DNA of 50,105 nt from Deltaproteobacteria bacterium (GTDB lineage: Bacteria > Myxococcota > Myxococcia > SLRQ01). The DNA is taken from assembly GCA_007130885.1 (NCBI GenBank), contig SLRQ01000010.1, forward strand, positions 1 through 50,105, written 5' to 3'. The notes under the pieces were generated by a model. That model did not search any database, was not told the origin of the DNA, and worked only from the letters and a program-made list of their open reading frames with translations. Within the stretch, counting starts at the first letter, position 1, and each line of letters opens with the position of its first letter. Of this stretch, positions 25,850-34,732 are shown one piece after another. Position numbers and translations under genes: made by a program.

Positions 25850-26779
25850 ATGAACGATGCAGTCATTGCCTGGATTGTCACCATTGGCGCCGCTGTCATA
25901 GCCGTCATCTTCTTTATTTCTTCAAAGAGCGCCCAGAGGCGCTCGGAACGGGCTAGCCGTGAGCTTGCGCGTAGCCGAGCAGACCTCGAAGAGGTTCGTG
26001 CGAGAAGCGACAGCTTCCGCCAACAGATCGATCGGCGCAAATCGGAAGTCGAGGATCTTCGACGGAGGCTGACCAAGGCGAAAAAAAGAGCCGCGGGTGC
26101 CCGTCAAACTCAATCCGAAGAATCCATGAGAATCTCGGACTTGGAGGAAGAGGTGCGAACCGCTCGGAGTTCGGCCAGCGAGTCCAGAGCTGAAGCTGAC
26201 AGGCTCCAAACCGAGCTGAATCGTGCCGTGCGCGAGTTGGAGCAGGCACGCAGGCGCCCAGAGACGACTCGTGACACCTCTCCCCGACCCGAACCTCCTC
26301 GCGCCCGCGCCTCCGAGGAAGAGCTCGAAAGGCTCAAAGGCAAGCTCTCCGCCACGGAAGAGAACGCCCTTTCCCTGCGCAAGAGATTGAGTGAGGTCGA
26401 GGTTGATCTCAAGAAAGCCCGGGGTAGAGCTGAAACCAACCATCGCATTTACATAGTCTCAAAGGGTGAGCTGGAAGCCGCGAAAGATAAGATCCGCACC
26501 CTGGAAAAGCTCTTGGCCGAGGCAACCTCCCCAGGCGTGAAACGCAGAAGACCCGCGCGAGAAGAGCAAATCTCGAAGACAGCCAGTTCTATTGTCGGAA
26601 AAGAATCCGAACGAGAGACCGAAAAGAAAGGCGATCACCCTGAATCCGGTGAGCGCACCTCCAAGAGCGAGGAACAGCGGGAGAACGTCGAGCAAGAGAC
26701 GCGGGAGCCCGAAAATCGGGACAGGCCTGAAGATACGGAAGCCTCGGCGCAAGCAGCAGGCGACAAAGAGGACCAATAG
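25850..26779 (+). CDS. Membrane-anchored coiled-coil protein
   Basis: The protein has 309 residues. A single N-terminal transmembrane helix (about residues 4-23, VIAWIVTIGAAVIAVIFFI) is followed by Arg/Glu-rich heptads (about 28-130 and 155-225). A Pro-rich break at about 135-150 separates them. The C-terminal ~80 residues are highly charged and disordered (EKKGDHPESGERTSKSEE). GAAGG precedes the ATG. Such proteins serve as scaffolds or envelope spacers. The family is not recognised. Its base composition matches its neighbours, and nothing indicates transfer. Confidence 0.8.
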   Translation: MNDAVIAWIVTIGAAVIAVIFFISSKSAQRRSERASRELARSRADLEEVRARSDSFRQQIDRRKSEVEDLRRRLTKAKKRAAGARQTQSEESMRISDLEEEVRTARSSASESRAEADRLQTELNRAVRELEQARRRPETTRDTSPRPEPPRARASEEELERLKGKLSATEENALSLRKRLSEVEVDLKKARGRAETNHRIYIVSKGELEAAKDKIRTLEKLLAEATSPGVKRRRPAREEQISKTASSIVGKESERETEKKGDHPESGERTSKSEEQRENVEQETREPENRDRPEDTEASAQAAGDKEDQ

Positions 26780-26803
26780 CTGGGGGCTCTGCTCGCCTAC
26801 TCC

Positions 26804-28441
26804 TCAGCGCCCGATGGGCATGTAAATCTCGGCGGCTGAAAGCGACCCTGCTCCGGCCTGACCCTGGCGTCCGCCCGTTACCAGGACACTGCCGTTTAGC
26901 AACGTCACACAGCTGTGGTCAAAACGCGGTTCACTCATTCGGCCTCTCACACTCTGAAGCGCCGTTCTCTCCTGGGAGTAGGAAAGCCTATCGGCTAGCT
27001 CTACCGCTGTGCCATCGCCGTGACGCCCGCCCGTCAGAAGAACGGAACCCTCGAAATCCGAGGCACACACGTTTCCCATGGAACCACCGGACATGGTCCC
27101 GTCTATCGAGCTGGCCTGTGCTGACTCGGCAAGCTCCAGTGTCACGCTCTCAACCCGTGCATACGGTGAACTCTCATCGAGATCCCCAAAGCCTCCAGCC
27201 ATCACGGCCCTCTCCACGCCGCCGGCCTCGCGGACCACACCGCATGCCAACGCGTATCTTGGAGCCATGCCCTCTGCATCGCTATTTACAAACTCGAATC
27301 GCTGATTGAGTTGCTCATCCCGCCAAGTACGTAGGAACGAAAAGGTTTGCGACACCGCCACGTCGCCCTCTCCGTTCACTGTTATTCCTCCGGCGATCAG
27401 TACCAAATCCTCGCTCTGATTAGCCACGGCACAGTGCTCTGCTCGAGGGACCGGAAGCACGGGCGCGCCTTCAGCGGCGGAAACGAAGCTTGTCGTCTCA
27501 CCAACGAAGATATCCATGCTGCTGGTTGGAACGGGATAACCGTCCGCCCCAGGCTCTAGGCTCTCGTAACCTCCGATAAGCAGCACTACGTCCCCCGACA
27601 CCCTCGTAGCCGTATGGCGGGCTCTTGTTCTGGGCGCGGGGAAGGCATCGACGAAACGACCCTCCGCCGGATCATATATCTCGGCCGACATGTGTGCCTG
27701 GGGGTAATTGTGATCAGCGCTGTCAAACTCCCCGCCCGCGATCAGAACGCGGCCGTCGCGAAGAAGTGTCGCCGTGTGGAATGCCCTTGGCACGGCTGGC
27801 CCGTGATCGGCGCTAATTGGGCTGAACTCTCCAGTTGAGGGATTGAACAGCTCGGCGCTCGACAAAACGGTCCGATCACCGTCACCGTTGCTCTGCGCTC
27901 CACCCACTATGAGAACTCGCCCATCACGAAGAACGGTGGATGTGTGACCGAAGCGAGCCACCCCCATCTCGGTGCAAAGGTCGGGTTGCTCCGCCGAACC
28001 GGTCAAGCCGAACCTGTCCACCGGCCGCAAGAACACGTTGATGGTCATCGAGGTGCTGTCCCGAGGCATGTCCACCACGGCTGTTCCTCGAGCCATAACC
28101 GGTGGAGGATCATCCGCACTCGGAGGATGCGCCGTACCTTCTATGTCGATCCTTCTTCTGACCGTCTCCCCGCTTCCCCCAAGCGGTATATCAAGCAAGA
28201 CGGCCTCCCCCGAACCAACGGTGGCGGTAGTGGGCATCGGCTGCTCCAAACCATCCCCGCTCACCGTAATGCGAAGAAAACCCACACCGTCAAGCGCATC
28301 CGAGGCATGACACCCTTTGGTGATGAGACGCATGTTTACGTCGAGAGTTCGTTCCCCGCACCCGGTCAGACCGACCGCCAGGAACATATAAGCCAAGAGA
28401 AAAAACCGCGGCAGCCACTTTCGGCCGAAAAACCTGTTCAT
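26804..28441 (-). CDS. Kelch-repeat lipoprotein
   Basis: The protein has about 545 residues from the ATG at 28441. The N terminus (FFGRKWLPRFFLLAYMFLAVGLTGC) ends in the lipobox LTGC with Cys28. An Ig-like domain (about 30-150) follows, then at least five kelch blades. Typical blades are RFGHTSTVLRDGRVLIVGGAQ, RAFHTATLLRDGRVLIAGGEFD and RFDHSCVTLLNGSVLVTGGRQ. Kelch propellers bind proteins or glycans, so this is probably a surface- or periplasm-exposed binding protein. It follows the PEGA-protein gene by eight bases and is likely cotranscribed. Such lipoproteins are common in Myxococcota and Bradymonadales. Confidence 0.9.
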   Translation of the reverse strand: MNRFFGRKWLPRFFLLAYMFLAVGLTGCGERTLDVNMRLITKGCHASDALDGVGFLRITVSGDGLEQPMPTTATVGSGEAVLLDIPLGGSGETVRRRIDIEGTAHPPSADDPPPVMARGTAVVDMPRDSTSMTINVFLRPVDRFGLTGSAEQPDLCTEMGVARFGHTSTVLRDGRVLIVGGAQSNGDGDRTVLSSAELFNPSTGEFSPISADHGPAVPRAFHTATLLRDGRVLIAGGEFDSADHNYPQAHMSAEIYDPAEGRFVDAFPAPRTRARHTATRVSGDVVLLIGGYESLEPGADGYPVPTSSMDIFVGETTSFVSAAEGAPVLPVPRAEHCAVANQSEDLVLIAGGITVNGEGDVAVSQTFSFLRTWRDEQLNQRFEFVNSDAEGMAPRYALACGVVREAGGVERAVMAGGFGDLDESSPYARVESVTLELAESAQASSIDGTMSGGSMGNVCASDFEGSVLLTGGRHGDGTAVELADRLSYSQERTALQSVRGRMSEPRFDHSCVTLLNGSVLVTGGRQGQAGAGSLSAAEIYMPIGR

Positions 28442-28449
28442 GTCGTCTC

Positions 28450-30474
28450 TCACCATTCGATGCGCACCGTCGCGCTATCGGCATCACCAGCCAGTTCACC
28501 AACGGCGTACCAGCTCCCTGCGCCAAGGCCAGCCACTCCTACCGTAGCAAGGCCCCACATCCACCAAGGCCATCCTCTACGCGGCTCATCCTCTTCGATC
28601 ACGGCCATCTCGTCGATATCGAAAGCCGCGAAACGATGCTGTTGCGGCTCCGTGTCGGGATCCCAGTCTCTGCCCCGTGCACCACCTACATGCAAACGCT
28701 TGTCCTCAGCCTTTGCTTGGTACTTGGGGTGCATGTCGAAATGCTTGGAAGGCGGCTCTTCCGTGCGCCTTGCGTCGCTTGGTTCGCGTTCGACCGGCGG
28801 CCGTTCATCAGGCGGAGGCTGTAGCACTCTCGACGGTCGCCTGTCTCTTCTCTTCGATTCCACCTCTTTTGGTTCAGTCGGCGGCGCCGGCGGCCGGTGC
28901 TCCTCGATGGGTGGCAACCGGTCATCGAAATCAGGAGCAGGCCGCTCCACCCTTTCCGGCTCCTCTTCAACAGGCGGACGCACCGGCGGCTCGAAAGGCC
29001 TTCGCGGCTTCCTCTCCTCCTCGGGGCGGGCAGGCGGCTCCCTCTTCTCCTCCTCGGCGGGGCGAACAGGCGGCTCGAAAGGCCTTCGCGGCTCCTCCTC
29101 CTCCTCCTCGGCTGGACGAACAGGCTCCGCCCGCTCGACTGGAGCAACCGGGCCCGTGGGGCGCGGGCGCTCCGGCTCCCGTGGTCGCTCCGGCTCCCGT
29201 GGTCGCTCGGGCTCTCTCTCGCGCGGCGCCGGCGCGCGGGCGATGTCGCGAGGCCTGGGTTCCTCCTCTACCTCTTCGGCGGCCGGCGGCGGCGGCGCGG
29301 CTTCAACTTCGGTGTAGGCTATTGCCGCTTGGCTCGCCCCGTCGAAAACTGTGAGCGGCACCGACAACGGGTCTGGAAGATCGCTTACCGACTCTGTGAC
29401 TTCGCGAGCGAGCCTGTATATCTCTATCGATGCGCCAAGAAAGTCACGATCGATTCGCAGGTCGGATAGTCGCGCCAGATGACCGCTTCCAACATCCAGC
29501 AGATACGGTCGCAGCCTGAATATGTGCTCGGCGCGCTGAAGAACTCCCAGCAACACGAAATCAGCTCCCAGGCTCCGGGCAACGCTCGTAGCCTGCCTCA
29601 CGACCGCGTCATCCAGCCGGTTGCTTGCAAGTGCTTCCACCAAGTCTGCTACACCGCCCTCGAGCTCGGTGGCAAAAGAAACCTCCACAGCCCGGGCTTG
29701 CCCAGGACGCAGGTCCACTGTTTTGACCTCGGCATCCACGCCCGGAGCCTCCAGCCACAGGTAATGCCGGCCGGGAACTACTCCAGTCAAACGAATGGGC
29801 GTCGTCCCCACCGAGCGACCGTTGAACGTCACTTCCGCACCAGGTGGCGCGGTAGTCACGGTAAGCACACAACGGTTCTTTCGAAGTACTCGGTCGCTGA
29901 TCTCTTCGTAGAAAGATATGAGATCCGCCGGGTAATCATCAGAGCTGAGCTCTCGCTCCGGATCCAACTGTACCAGGTCGGCGAAGCGGTCATCGGCTTC
30001 CCTTTCTTGTCCGGCCTTGAAGAGCGCCACGCCCAGCGCCTCATAGACGTCCAAGACATCGGAAAAATCGGTTATGTGCTCCAAAATCTCGTTGTATTGC
30101 TCTAATGCGGACCTGAAATGCCCCACCGCCTGTTCGAACTGACCGGCGCTGGCCTGTTCCTCTCCTTGCTGGACCAGGTTTCTTGGGCGGCGAAGGGCCT
30201 GAGCCCTAGCTTGTCGAAGAGCTTGTTCGTCTCTATCTTCTCGTTCGACACCCTCCACTGTGGGGCCCTCGAGAGCCTCCAGGCCGGGTTGCTCGTCCAG
30301 CTCTTCGTGGACCAGCTCCGCCGTGCGCACTCCCAGGTTCACAGGTGCCTGATGATAGAGAGGAGCGAAAGGAGCTACGTATATTTTGTGTCCCGAAGCG
30401 TTCGCGCGATCGGGTATAAGACCGGTCGAGACACAAAGGGCCGCGGCGAGCACCAAAGTCGTTAGGGTTCGCAT
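28450..30474 (-). CDS. PEGA-domain envelope protein with a proline/charged-repeat region
   Basis: The protein has 674 residues. The signal peptide is MRTLTTLVLAAALCVSTG, cleaved near ANA. Residues about 100-190 are TPR-like (NLVQQGEEQASAGQFEQAVGHFRSAL). A PEGA domain follows at about 205-250 (APPGAEVTFNGRSVGTTPIRL). A middle domain (about 270-385) is next. Residues about 400-590 are a long Pro/Glu/Arg-rich linker with EPERPR repeats and two copies of RRPFEPPVRP. A C-terminal transmembrane helix (WPWWMWGLATVGVAGLGAGSWYAVG) ends it. PEGA domains often lie on surface or periplasmic proteins. With the kelch lipoprotein it may form an envelope complex; the function is unknown. Confidence 0.88.
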   Translation of the reverse strand: MRTLTTLVLAAALCVSTGLIPDRANASGHKIYVAPFAPLYHQAPVNLGVRTAELVHEELDEQPGLEALEGPTVEGVEREDRDEQALRQARAQALRRPRNLVQQGEEQASAGQFEQAVGHFRSALEQYNEILEHITDFSDVLDVYEALGVALFKAGQEREADDRFADLVQLDPERELSSDDYPADLISFYEEISDRVLRKNRCVLTVTTAPPGAEVTFNGRSVGTTPIRLTGVVPGRHYLWLEAPGVDAEVKTVDLRPGQARAVEVSFATELEGGVADLVEALASNRLDDAVVRQATSVARSLGADFVLLGVLQRAEHIFRLRPYLLDVGSGHLARLSDLRIDRDFLGASIEIYRLAREVTESVSDLPDPLSVPLTVFDGASQAAIAYTEVEAAPPPPAAEEVEEEPRPRDIARAPAPREREPERPREPERPREPERPRPTGPVAPVERAEPVRPAEEEEEEPRRPFEPPVRPAEEEKREPPARPEEERKPRRPFEPPVRPPVEEEPERVERPAPDFDDRLPPIEEHRPPAPPTEPKEVESKRRDRRPSRVLQPPPDERPPVEREPSDARRTEEPPSKHFDMHPKYQAKAEDKRLHVGGARGRDWDPDTEPQQHRFAAFDIDEMAVIEEDEPRRGWPWWMWGLATVGVAGLGAGSWYAVGELAGDADSATVRIEW
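28985..29093 (-). repeat. Two copies of a 25-base direct repeat in the proline-rich linker
   Basis: GGCGGCTCGAAAGGCCTTCG and the next five bases occur identically at 28985-29009 and 29069-29093, encoding most of RRPFEPPVRP. An 18-base unit beginning GCTCCGGCTCCC is also tandemly repeated at 29169-29204. The repeats suggest linker-length variation by slippage. Confidence 0.85.
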
Positions 30475-30637
30475 GTGCCACTCACTTTGCGGTTGTAAGA
30501 AGTTTCGAAGTAAATAGGAGCTATCACGCAGGCTTCTGGAGGGTCAAGCTGCCCTTCCAGTTCCGACCCGGCATGATACCAGTTGGAGTTCGGACATAGC
30601 GCGTCACCGCCCCCCGTTGTAAGGTGTGATTTGCGCC

Positions 30638-32326
30638 ATGAGGCTTTCAGTAACTACAAAGATATTCCTAGGTCTTTCCGTCATAGTAGTGACGTTCGGG
30701 CTGGTGTCCATATATGCCTTGGTTCAGGTACATCATATCGGAAGAAGCCTCGAACTTACCAGCCGCACCTACTTACCGCTGACCAAGCTCGCGAGCCAAC
30801 TCGAAACGGTACAGTCCCATCGTACCCGCGACAACAATCGCCTGCTCGAAGAGAGGGAGCCGCGAGTCCGAGGCGTCCTCATCAGCATAGCAAGACGTCA
30901 TCACCCAAAGCTGGTCCAAGAACAGATCGCCCTGGGCAAGGAGATCGCCCGATCCGGAGGTGAACGGGCAAGCGACCCCAGCGACGCGGAGTTCCTTGCG
31001 GAGATTGGGCAGCGCTTCGAGAATCTGGAAAAGGACTATCAGGCCTACGATCGAGCTGCCGATGTGCTTTATCGCATTATAGAAGGCAGCGAAACCCAAA
31101 GCCCCTCATACGGTGATCTGGGCTCGGAGGGTGAAAATGCCGCTCTCGATCTAGGTCTTCTCGAACGTCGCATTGAACGCGAGATAAAAGATCTTGGTCA
31201 CGCGCTAGAAACGAAAGTCACCGATAGAGTCCGCCGCACTGAAGCAGAGGAGAGTCGAGTAACCTTGACTATTCTTTGTCTTTCACTTCTCGCCGTACTG
31301 GTCGCTTTCGCGGTCATTCTGTTCGCTCAGCGCACCTTGAGCCCTATCCGGCGCCTCACCGAAGGCGTAAAGCACGTAAGAAGGGGCAATTACACTCAAA
31401 GAGTATCGGTGGGCGGCCGTGACGAAATCGCAGGTTTGGCACGTGAATTCAATGCCATGGCGCAAGCCCTTTCCGAGCGCGAGGCAGAGCTTGTCTCCAA
31501 GCGTACAGCGCTATTGCGCGCAGAACGGCTTGCAGCCGTCGGCCAGATGGCAGCTCAAATCTCCCACGAGATCCGAAACCCGCTCTCATCGGTGGGACTC
31601 AACGCCGAGCTTCTGGCCGAAGAGATGCTGTGCGCCCGCTTCGACGAGCCAGAACGTCAAAACGAGGTCAAAGTTCTCTTGCAGGCGATCACAGCGGAGG
31701 TCGACCGCCTCACGGAGATCACCGAGGAGTACCTGCGCTTTGCTCGAATGCCGCGGCCACGACTCGAGCCGGAAGACATTAATGGTATAGTTCAAGACGT
31801 CGTGGCCTTCGTTCGAGGAGAAATGGTCGCATCGAAGGTGGAATTGGTCATTGATCTGGAACCGAACATTTCCCCCGCCCTTGCGGATGAGAGCCAGCTT
31901 CGACAAGCCTTGCTCAACTTGATTCGCAACGCGCGTGAAGCACTCGAAGGTCGTCAAGGAACCGTGCGGATCGCCACTTCCCAGCAAAATGACTGCTTAG
32001 TGATCTCGATCACGGACAACGGACCCGGGATTCCAGCACAGGAGCAGGAACGCATATTCGATCCATTCGTATCGACCAAGGATGGAGGCACCGGGCTTGG
32101 TCTGCCTTTGGTGCATCAAATCATGGCCGACCATGGAGGCAGTGTCTCTTGTCGGAGTGAAATGCAGCAAGGCACAACCTTTCTATTAAGCTTGAAGCGC
32201 AGCGAGCCCTCGCCTTGTGAGCCTGCAGACAAGCAAGGCGGGGAAATGGAAAGCCGGGTCTCTGTTCGCCCTTCAGCGGCCTCCGATTCACCGGTAGCTG
32301 TACGCACTAAGGAACGCCTAGGATGA
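30638..32326 (+). CDS. HAMP-domain sensor histidine kinase
   Basis: The protein has about 562 residues from the ATG at 30638; a GTG lies at 30626. Transmembrane helix 1 is at about 5-28 and helix 2 (LTILCLSLLAVLVAFAVILF) at about 208-230. Between them is a roughly 180-residue, mostly helical periplasmic sensor. HAMP (RTLSPIRRLTEGVKHVRRG) follows. The HisKA box is ISHEIRNPLSS, with the phospho-accepting His. HATPase motifs are NLIRNAREAL (N box), DNGPGIP (G1) and GTGLGLPLVHQI (G2). A Pro/Ser-rich tail ends the protein. No response regulator lies next to it. Its last four bases overlap the next kinase gene. Confidence 0.95.
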   Translation: MRLSVTTKIFLGLSVIVVTFGLVSIYALVQVHHIGRSLELTSRTYLPLTKLASQLETVQSHRTRDNNRLLEEREPRVRGVLISIARRHHPKLVQEQIALGKEIARSGGERASDPSDAEFLAEIGQRFENLEKDYQAYDRAADVLYRIIEGSETQSPSYGDLGSEGENAALDLGLLERRIEREIKDLGHALETKVTDRVRRTEAEESRVTLTILCLSLLAVLVAFAVILFAQRTLSPIRRLTEGVKHVRRGNYTQRVSVGGRDEIAGLAREFNAMAQALSEREAELVSKRTALLRAERLAAVGQMAAQISHEIRNPLSSVGLNAELLAEEMLCARFDEPERQNEVKVLLQAITAEVDRLTEITEEYLRFARMPRPRLEPEDINGIVQDVVAFVRGEMVASKVELVIDLEPNISPALADESQLRQALLNLIRNAREALEGRQGTVRIATSQQNDCLVISITDNGPGIPAQEQERIFDPFVSTKDGGTGLGLPLVHQIMADHGGSVSCRSEMQQGTTFLLSLKRSEPSPCEPADKQGGEMESRVSVRPSAASDSPVAVRTKERLG

Positions 32327-33432
32327 CAAAAGATCTTCGCGAACTCTTATCCGAGTTGGCCGGCAACGATGCCGCCTCCGCGTTAGAAGCGCTCATGGAC
32401 GCAAGAGAAATACCGATTCTACTGACAGATAAGGACGAAAAGGTGGTGCTTGCGAACGCGGCCGCCTGCGCCTTGATGAGAATGCCCGCAAGAGCGGCGA
32501 TTGACCGGCCGCTAGACATTATTTTGTCGCAGCACTTCCCGAAGAAGGAAGAGATTGAACACCGGTCCGAGCCCATTCGTTCGAAGGATGGTTCAGTGGT
32601 AGGACACCTTCACCTACTTCACCACAAGAGCGAAAAGACTCAAACAGAGGTTTCGCCCGAACACGAAGAGATCGAAACGCTACGCAACAAACTGAAGCAG
32701 CTCGAAAGCACAAACGAGAAGCTTCGAGCTATGGAGAACAGACGAAACAACCTCCTGTCCAACGTGTCGCATGAGCTTCGCACTCCCCTCGTCACCATCA
32801 TCGGGTATGTGGAGATGATCCACACATCGGAACTCGGAGAAATCCCGCAAGACGTATCATCGTCACTCAAAGTGGTTCTGCGAAACGCTCTTCGTCTTTC
32901 CTCCCGCATAGACGACCTGTTGAACCTGGCTAGACTGCAGGAAGACGATCTCGAGCCTAACCTTGAGCACGTCCGCTTGAGTGAAGTGTTACAGGCTGTA
33001 CTGCCCGAGCATCACCTTCTTCTCGAAGACAAGAACATCGAGATCGACATGGATATCCCGGAAGACCTCCCGGATGTGAAAGCCGATCGGCGAATGACCT
33101 GCCGCGCCGTGGACAACCTGATCAAGAACGCGTTGAAGTACAGTAAGCAGGAGGGGAGGATCGGGATAACCGCGGAGAAGAGGGGCGACATGATTGCTTT
33201 CCGGATAAGCGACCGCGGGGAAGGCATTCCTCCAGAGCATCTGGAGAATGTGTTCGAACCCTTCTTTCAGGTAGACAGCTCTCCAACACGCTCTCACGGC
33301 GGTATCGGACTCGGCCTCTCCATCGTCCGCAAGATTGCACAGGCTCATGGCGGCCATGCGACGGTCGAGAGGAACGAGCAAGGCGGAACTACCGCTACGC
33401 TGGAACTGCCCGCCGCCGGCGCGAAGTCATAG
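32323..33432 (+). CDS. Soluble PAS-like/histidine kinase
   Basis: The protein has 369 residues and its ATG overlaps the stop of the upstream kinase gene by ATGA. Residues about 20-105 look like a small PAS domain (IPILLTDKDEKVVLANAAACALM). A coiled-coil linker (about 110-140) follows. HisKA has VSHELRTPLVTIIGYVEM. HATPase has N box NLIKNALKYS, G1 SDRGEGIP, F box FEPFFQVD and G2 GGIGLGLSIVRKIAQAHGG. There is no membrane segment. As an orphan kinase translated together with a membrane kinase, it may form part of the same phosphorelay, or the two may heterodimerise. No receiver domain is visible in either protein. Confidence 0.95.
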   Translation: MTKDLRELLSELAGNDAASALEALMDAREIPILLTDKDEKVVLANAAACALMRMPARAAIDRPLDIILSQHFPKKEEIEHRSEPIRSKDGSVVGHLHLLHHKSEKTQTEVSPEHEEIETLRNKLKQLESTNEKLRAMENRRNNLLSNVSHELRTPLVTIIGYVEMIHTSELGEIPQDVSSSLKVVLRNALRLSSRIDDLLNLARLQEDDLEPNLEHVRLSEVLQAVLPEHHLLLEDKNIEIDMDIPEDLPDVKADRRMTCRAVDNLIKNALKYSKQEGRIGITAEKRGDMIAFRISDRGEGIPPEHLENVFEPFFQVDSSPTRSHGGIGLGLSIVRKIAQAHGGHATVERNEQGGTTATLELPAAGAKS

Positions 33433-33455
33433 ACTCCGACGGCAGGGCTTTCCCC

Positions 33456-34727
33456 ATGTACAACTGGAAACGCGCCACTCTGACTAACGGTATTCGTCTG
33501 GCTTCGGTTGAAGCACCTCACTTGCATGCTGTAATGATGTGCGTGTACGTGCACGCGGGTTGCCGCCATGAACACCCGAAAACCAACGGCGTATCCCATT
33601 ACCTCGAGCACCTCTTCTTCCGGGGCTGCGAGCGTTATCCCGACTCCAAGAAACTAAACGCCGCCGTGGAGAACGTCGGTGGTAGCCTGAATGGCGTCAC
33701 CACGAGGGACCATGGCTGTTACTACACAATAGCGCATCCCGGCGGCCTGCGCACCGTGCTCGATGTCACCGGTGACATGCTCGCACGTCCTTTGCTTGCC
33801 GAGCAGGAGGTCGAACGCGAGGTGATCTTGGAAGAAATCCTCGACGAGGTCGACGAGCAGGGCCGCATCGTGGATATCGACACAATTTCGAAAAAGATTG
33901 CTTTCGGCAGCCACCCCTTGGGACTACCCGTGGCGGGGGATGAACGAACCGTTCGAGCCATCACCTCCGAGGATTTGTGGCGTCACCACAGTCGCTTCTA
34001 CGGAGGCTGCAACCTGGCTGTTTGCGTCGCGGGCCCGGTTGGACACCAAGAGGTGCTGGAGCACACCGAACGAGCCTTCGCTTTGATTCCAAGAGGAAAA
34101 CCGGTAGTCGGTCATACACCGCCCATGTTCTCCCGCGGCCCGTTACTCGAGCACGTCGAGCATAGAGAAAGCCAATCCGAGGTACGTCTAGCCTTCCCTG
34201 CTCGTCATGAGCGTCATCCTGATTATCCAGCACAAGTTCTGCTCAACCGAATACTCGATGACGGCCTCACATCGAGGCTGCAGCAGGAGATCGTCGAAAA
34301 ACGCGGTTTGGCCTATGACGTCGAAGCCAACGTGGATGGTTTCGAGGACGCAGCTTTGCTCGAGATAGATGCCATTTCGGCTCACGCCAAGGTTCCCGAG
34401 CTTCTATCAAGGCTGGCCACGACACTCGTACGACTGACTCGCGAGCCCCCCTCCGAGGAAGAGCTGAAACGAGCCAAGATTCGACAGGGCTACGGCTTCG
34501 ACTTCATGCAAGATTCGGTCGATGAGCTTGCGGGATGGTTCGGTCTTGGAGAGCTGAAGAACCACCCTCTAGCACTCGAGGAACGGCTCGCGACACTGAA
34601 TTCCGTCAGAGCTGAAGACATCCGACGCGTCGCCGCCGACCTGCTAACCCCGGAGCGCCTGATGGCCGTGGTTGTCGGGCTGGCCGATGAGAGTGACTGC
34701 AGACGCGCGATCGAGAACGCGTGGTGA
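33456..34727 (+). CDS. M16-family zinc metalloprotease (processing-peptidase type)
   Basis: The protein has 423 residues, the usual length for a PqqL/YmxG-type single-domain pair. The inverted zinc motif HxxEH is H48-Y-L-E51-H52, followed by the third ligand region ERE...EEILDEVDEQ at about residues 122-137. ENVGGSLNGVTTRDHGCYY and RLQQEIVEKRGLAYDV, plus a Pro-rich C-terminal lobe, fit the family. There is no signal peptide, so it probably acts in the cytoplasm on small peptides. It starts 23 bases after the second kinase gene and is probably cotranscribed with it. Confidence 0.94.
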   Translation: MYNWKRATLTNGIRLASVEAPHLHAVMMCVYVHAGCRHEHPKTNGVSHYLEHLFFRGCERYPDSKKLNAAVENVGGSLNGVTTRDHGCYYTIAHPGGLRTVLDVTGDMLARPLLAEQEVEREVILEEILDEVDEQGRIVDIDTISKKIAFGSHPLGLPVAGDERTVRAITSEDLWRHHSRFYGGCNLAVCVAGPVGHQEVLEHTERAFALIPRGKPVVGHTPPMFSRGPLLEHVEHRESQSEVRLAFPARHERHPDYPAQVLLNRILDDGLTSRLQQEIVEKRGLAYDVEANVDGFEDAALLEIDAISAHAKVPELLSRLATTLVRLTREPPSEEELKRAKIRQGYGFDFMQDSVDELAGWFGLGELKNHPLALEERLATLNSVRAEDIRRVAADLLTPERLMAVVVGLADESDCRRAIENAW

Positions 34728-34732
34728 CGGCA

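Noticed and set aside
29169..29204. Tandem 18-base repeats that might look like a CRISPR array
   Set aside because: The units are contiguous, without unique spacers, and in frame in a coding region for EPERPR-type peptides.
27944..29317. Long plus-strand open frame of 457 codons, Ser/Gly/Arg-rich
   Set aside because: It is the antisense of the kelch and PEGA genes, whose domains, signal peptides and repeats are clear. Its composition is the mirror image of the Pro/Glu/Arg linker.
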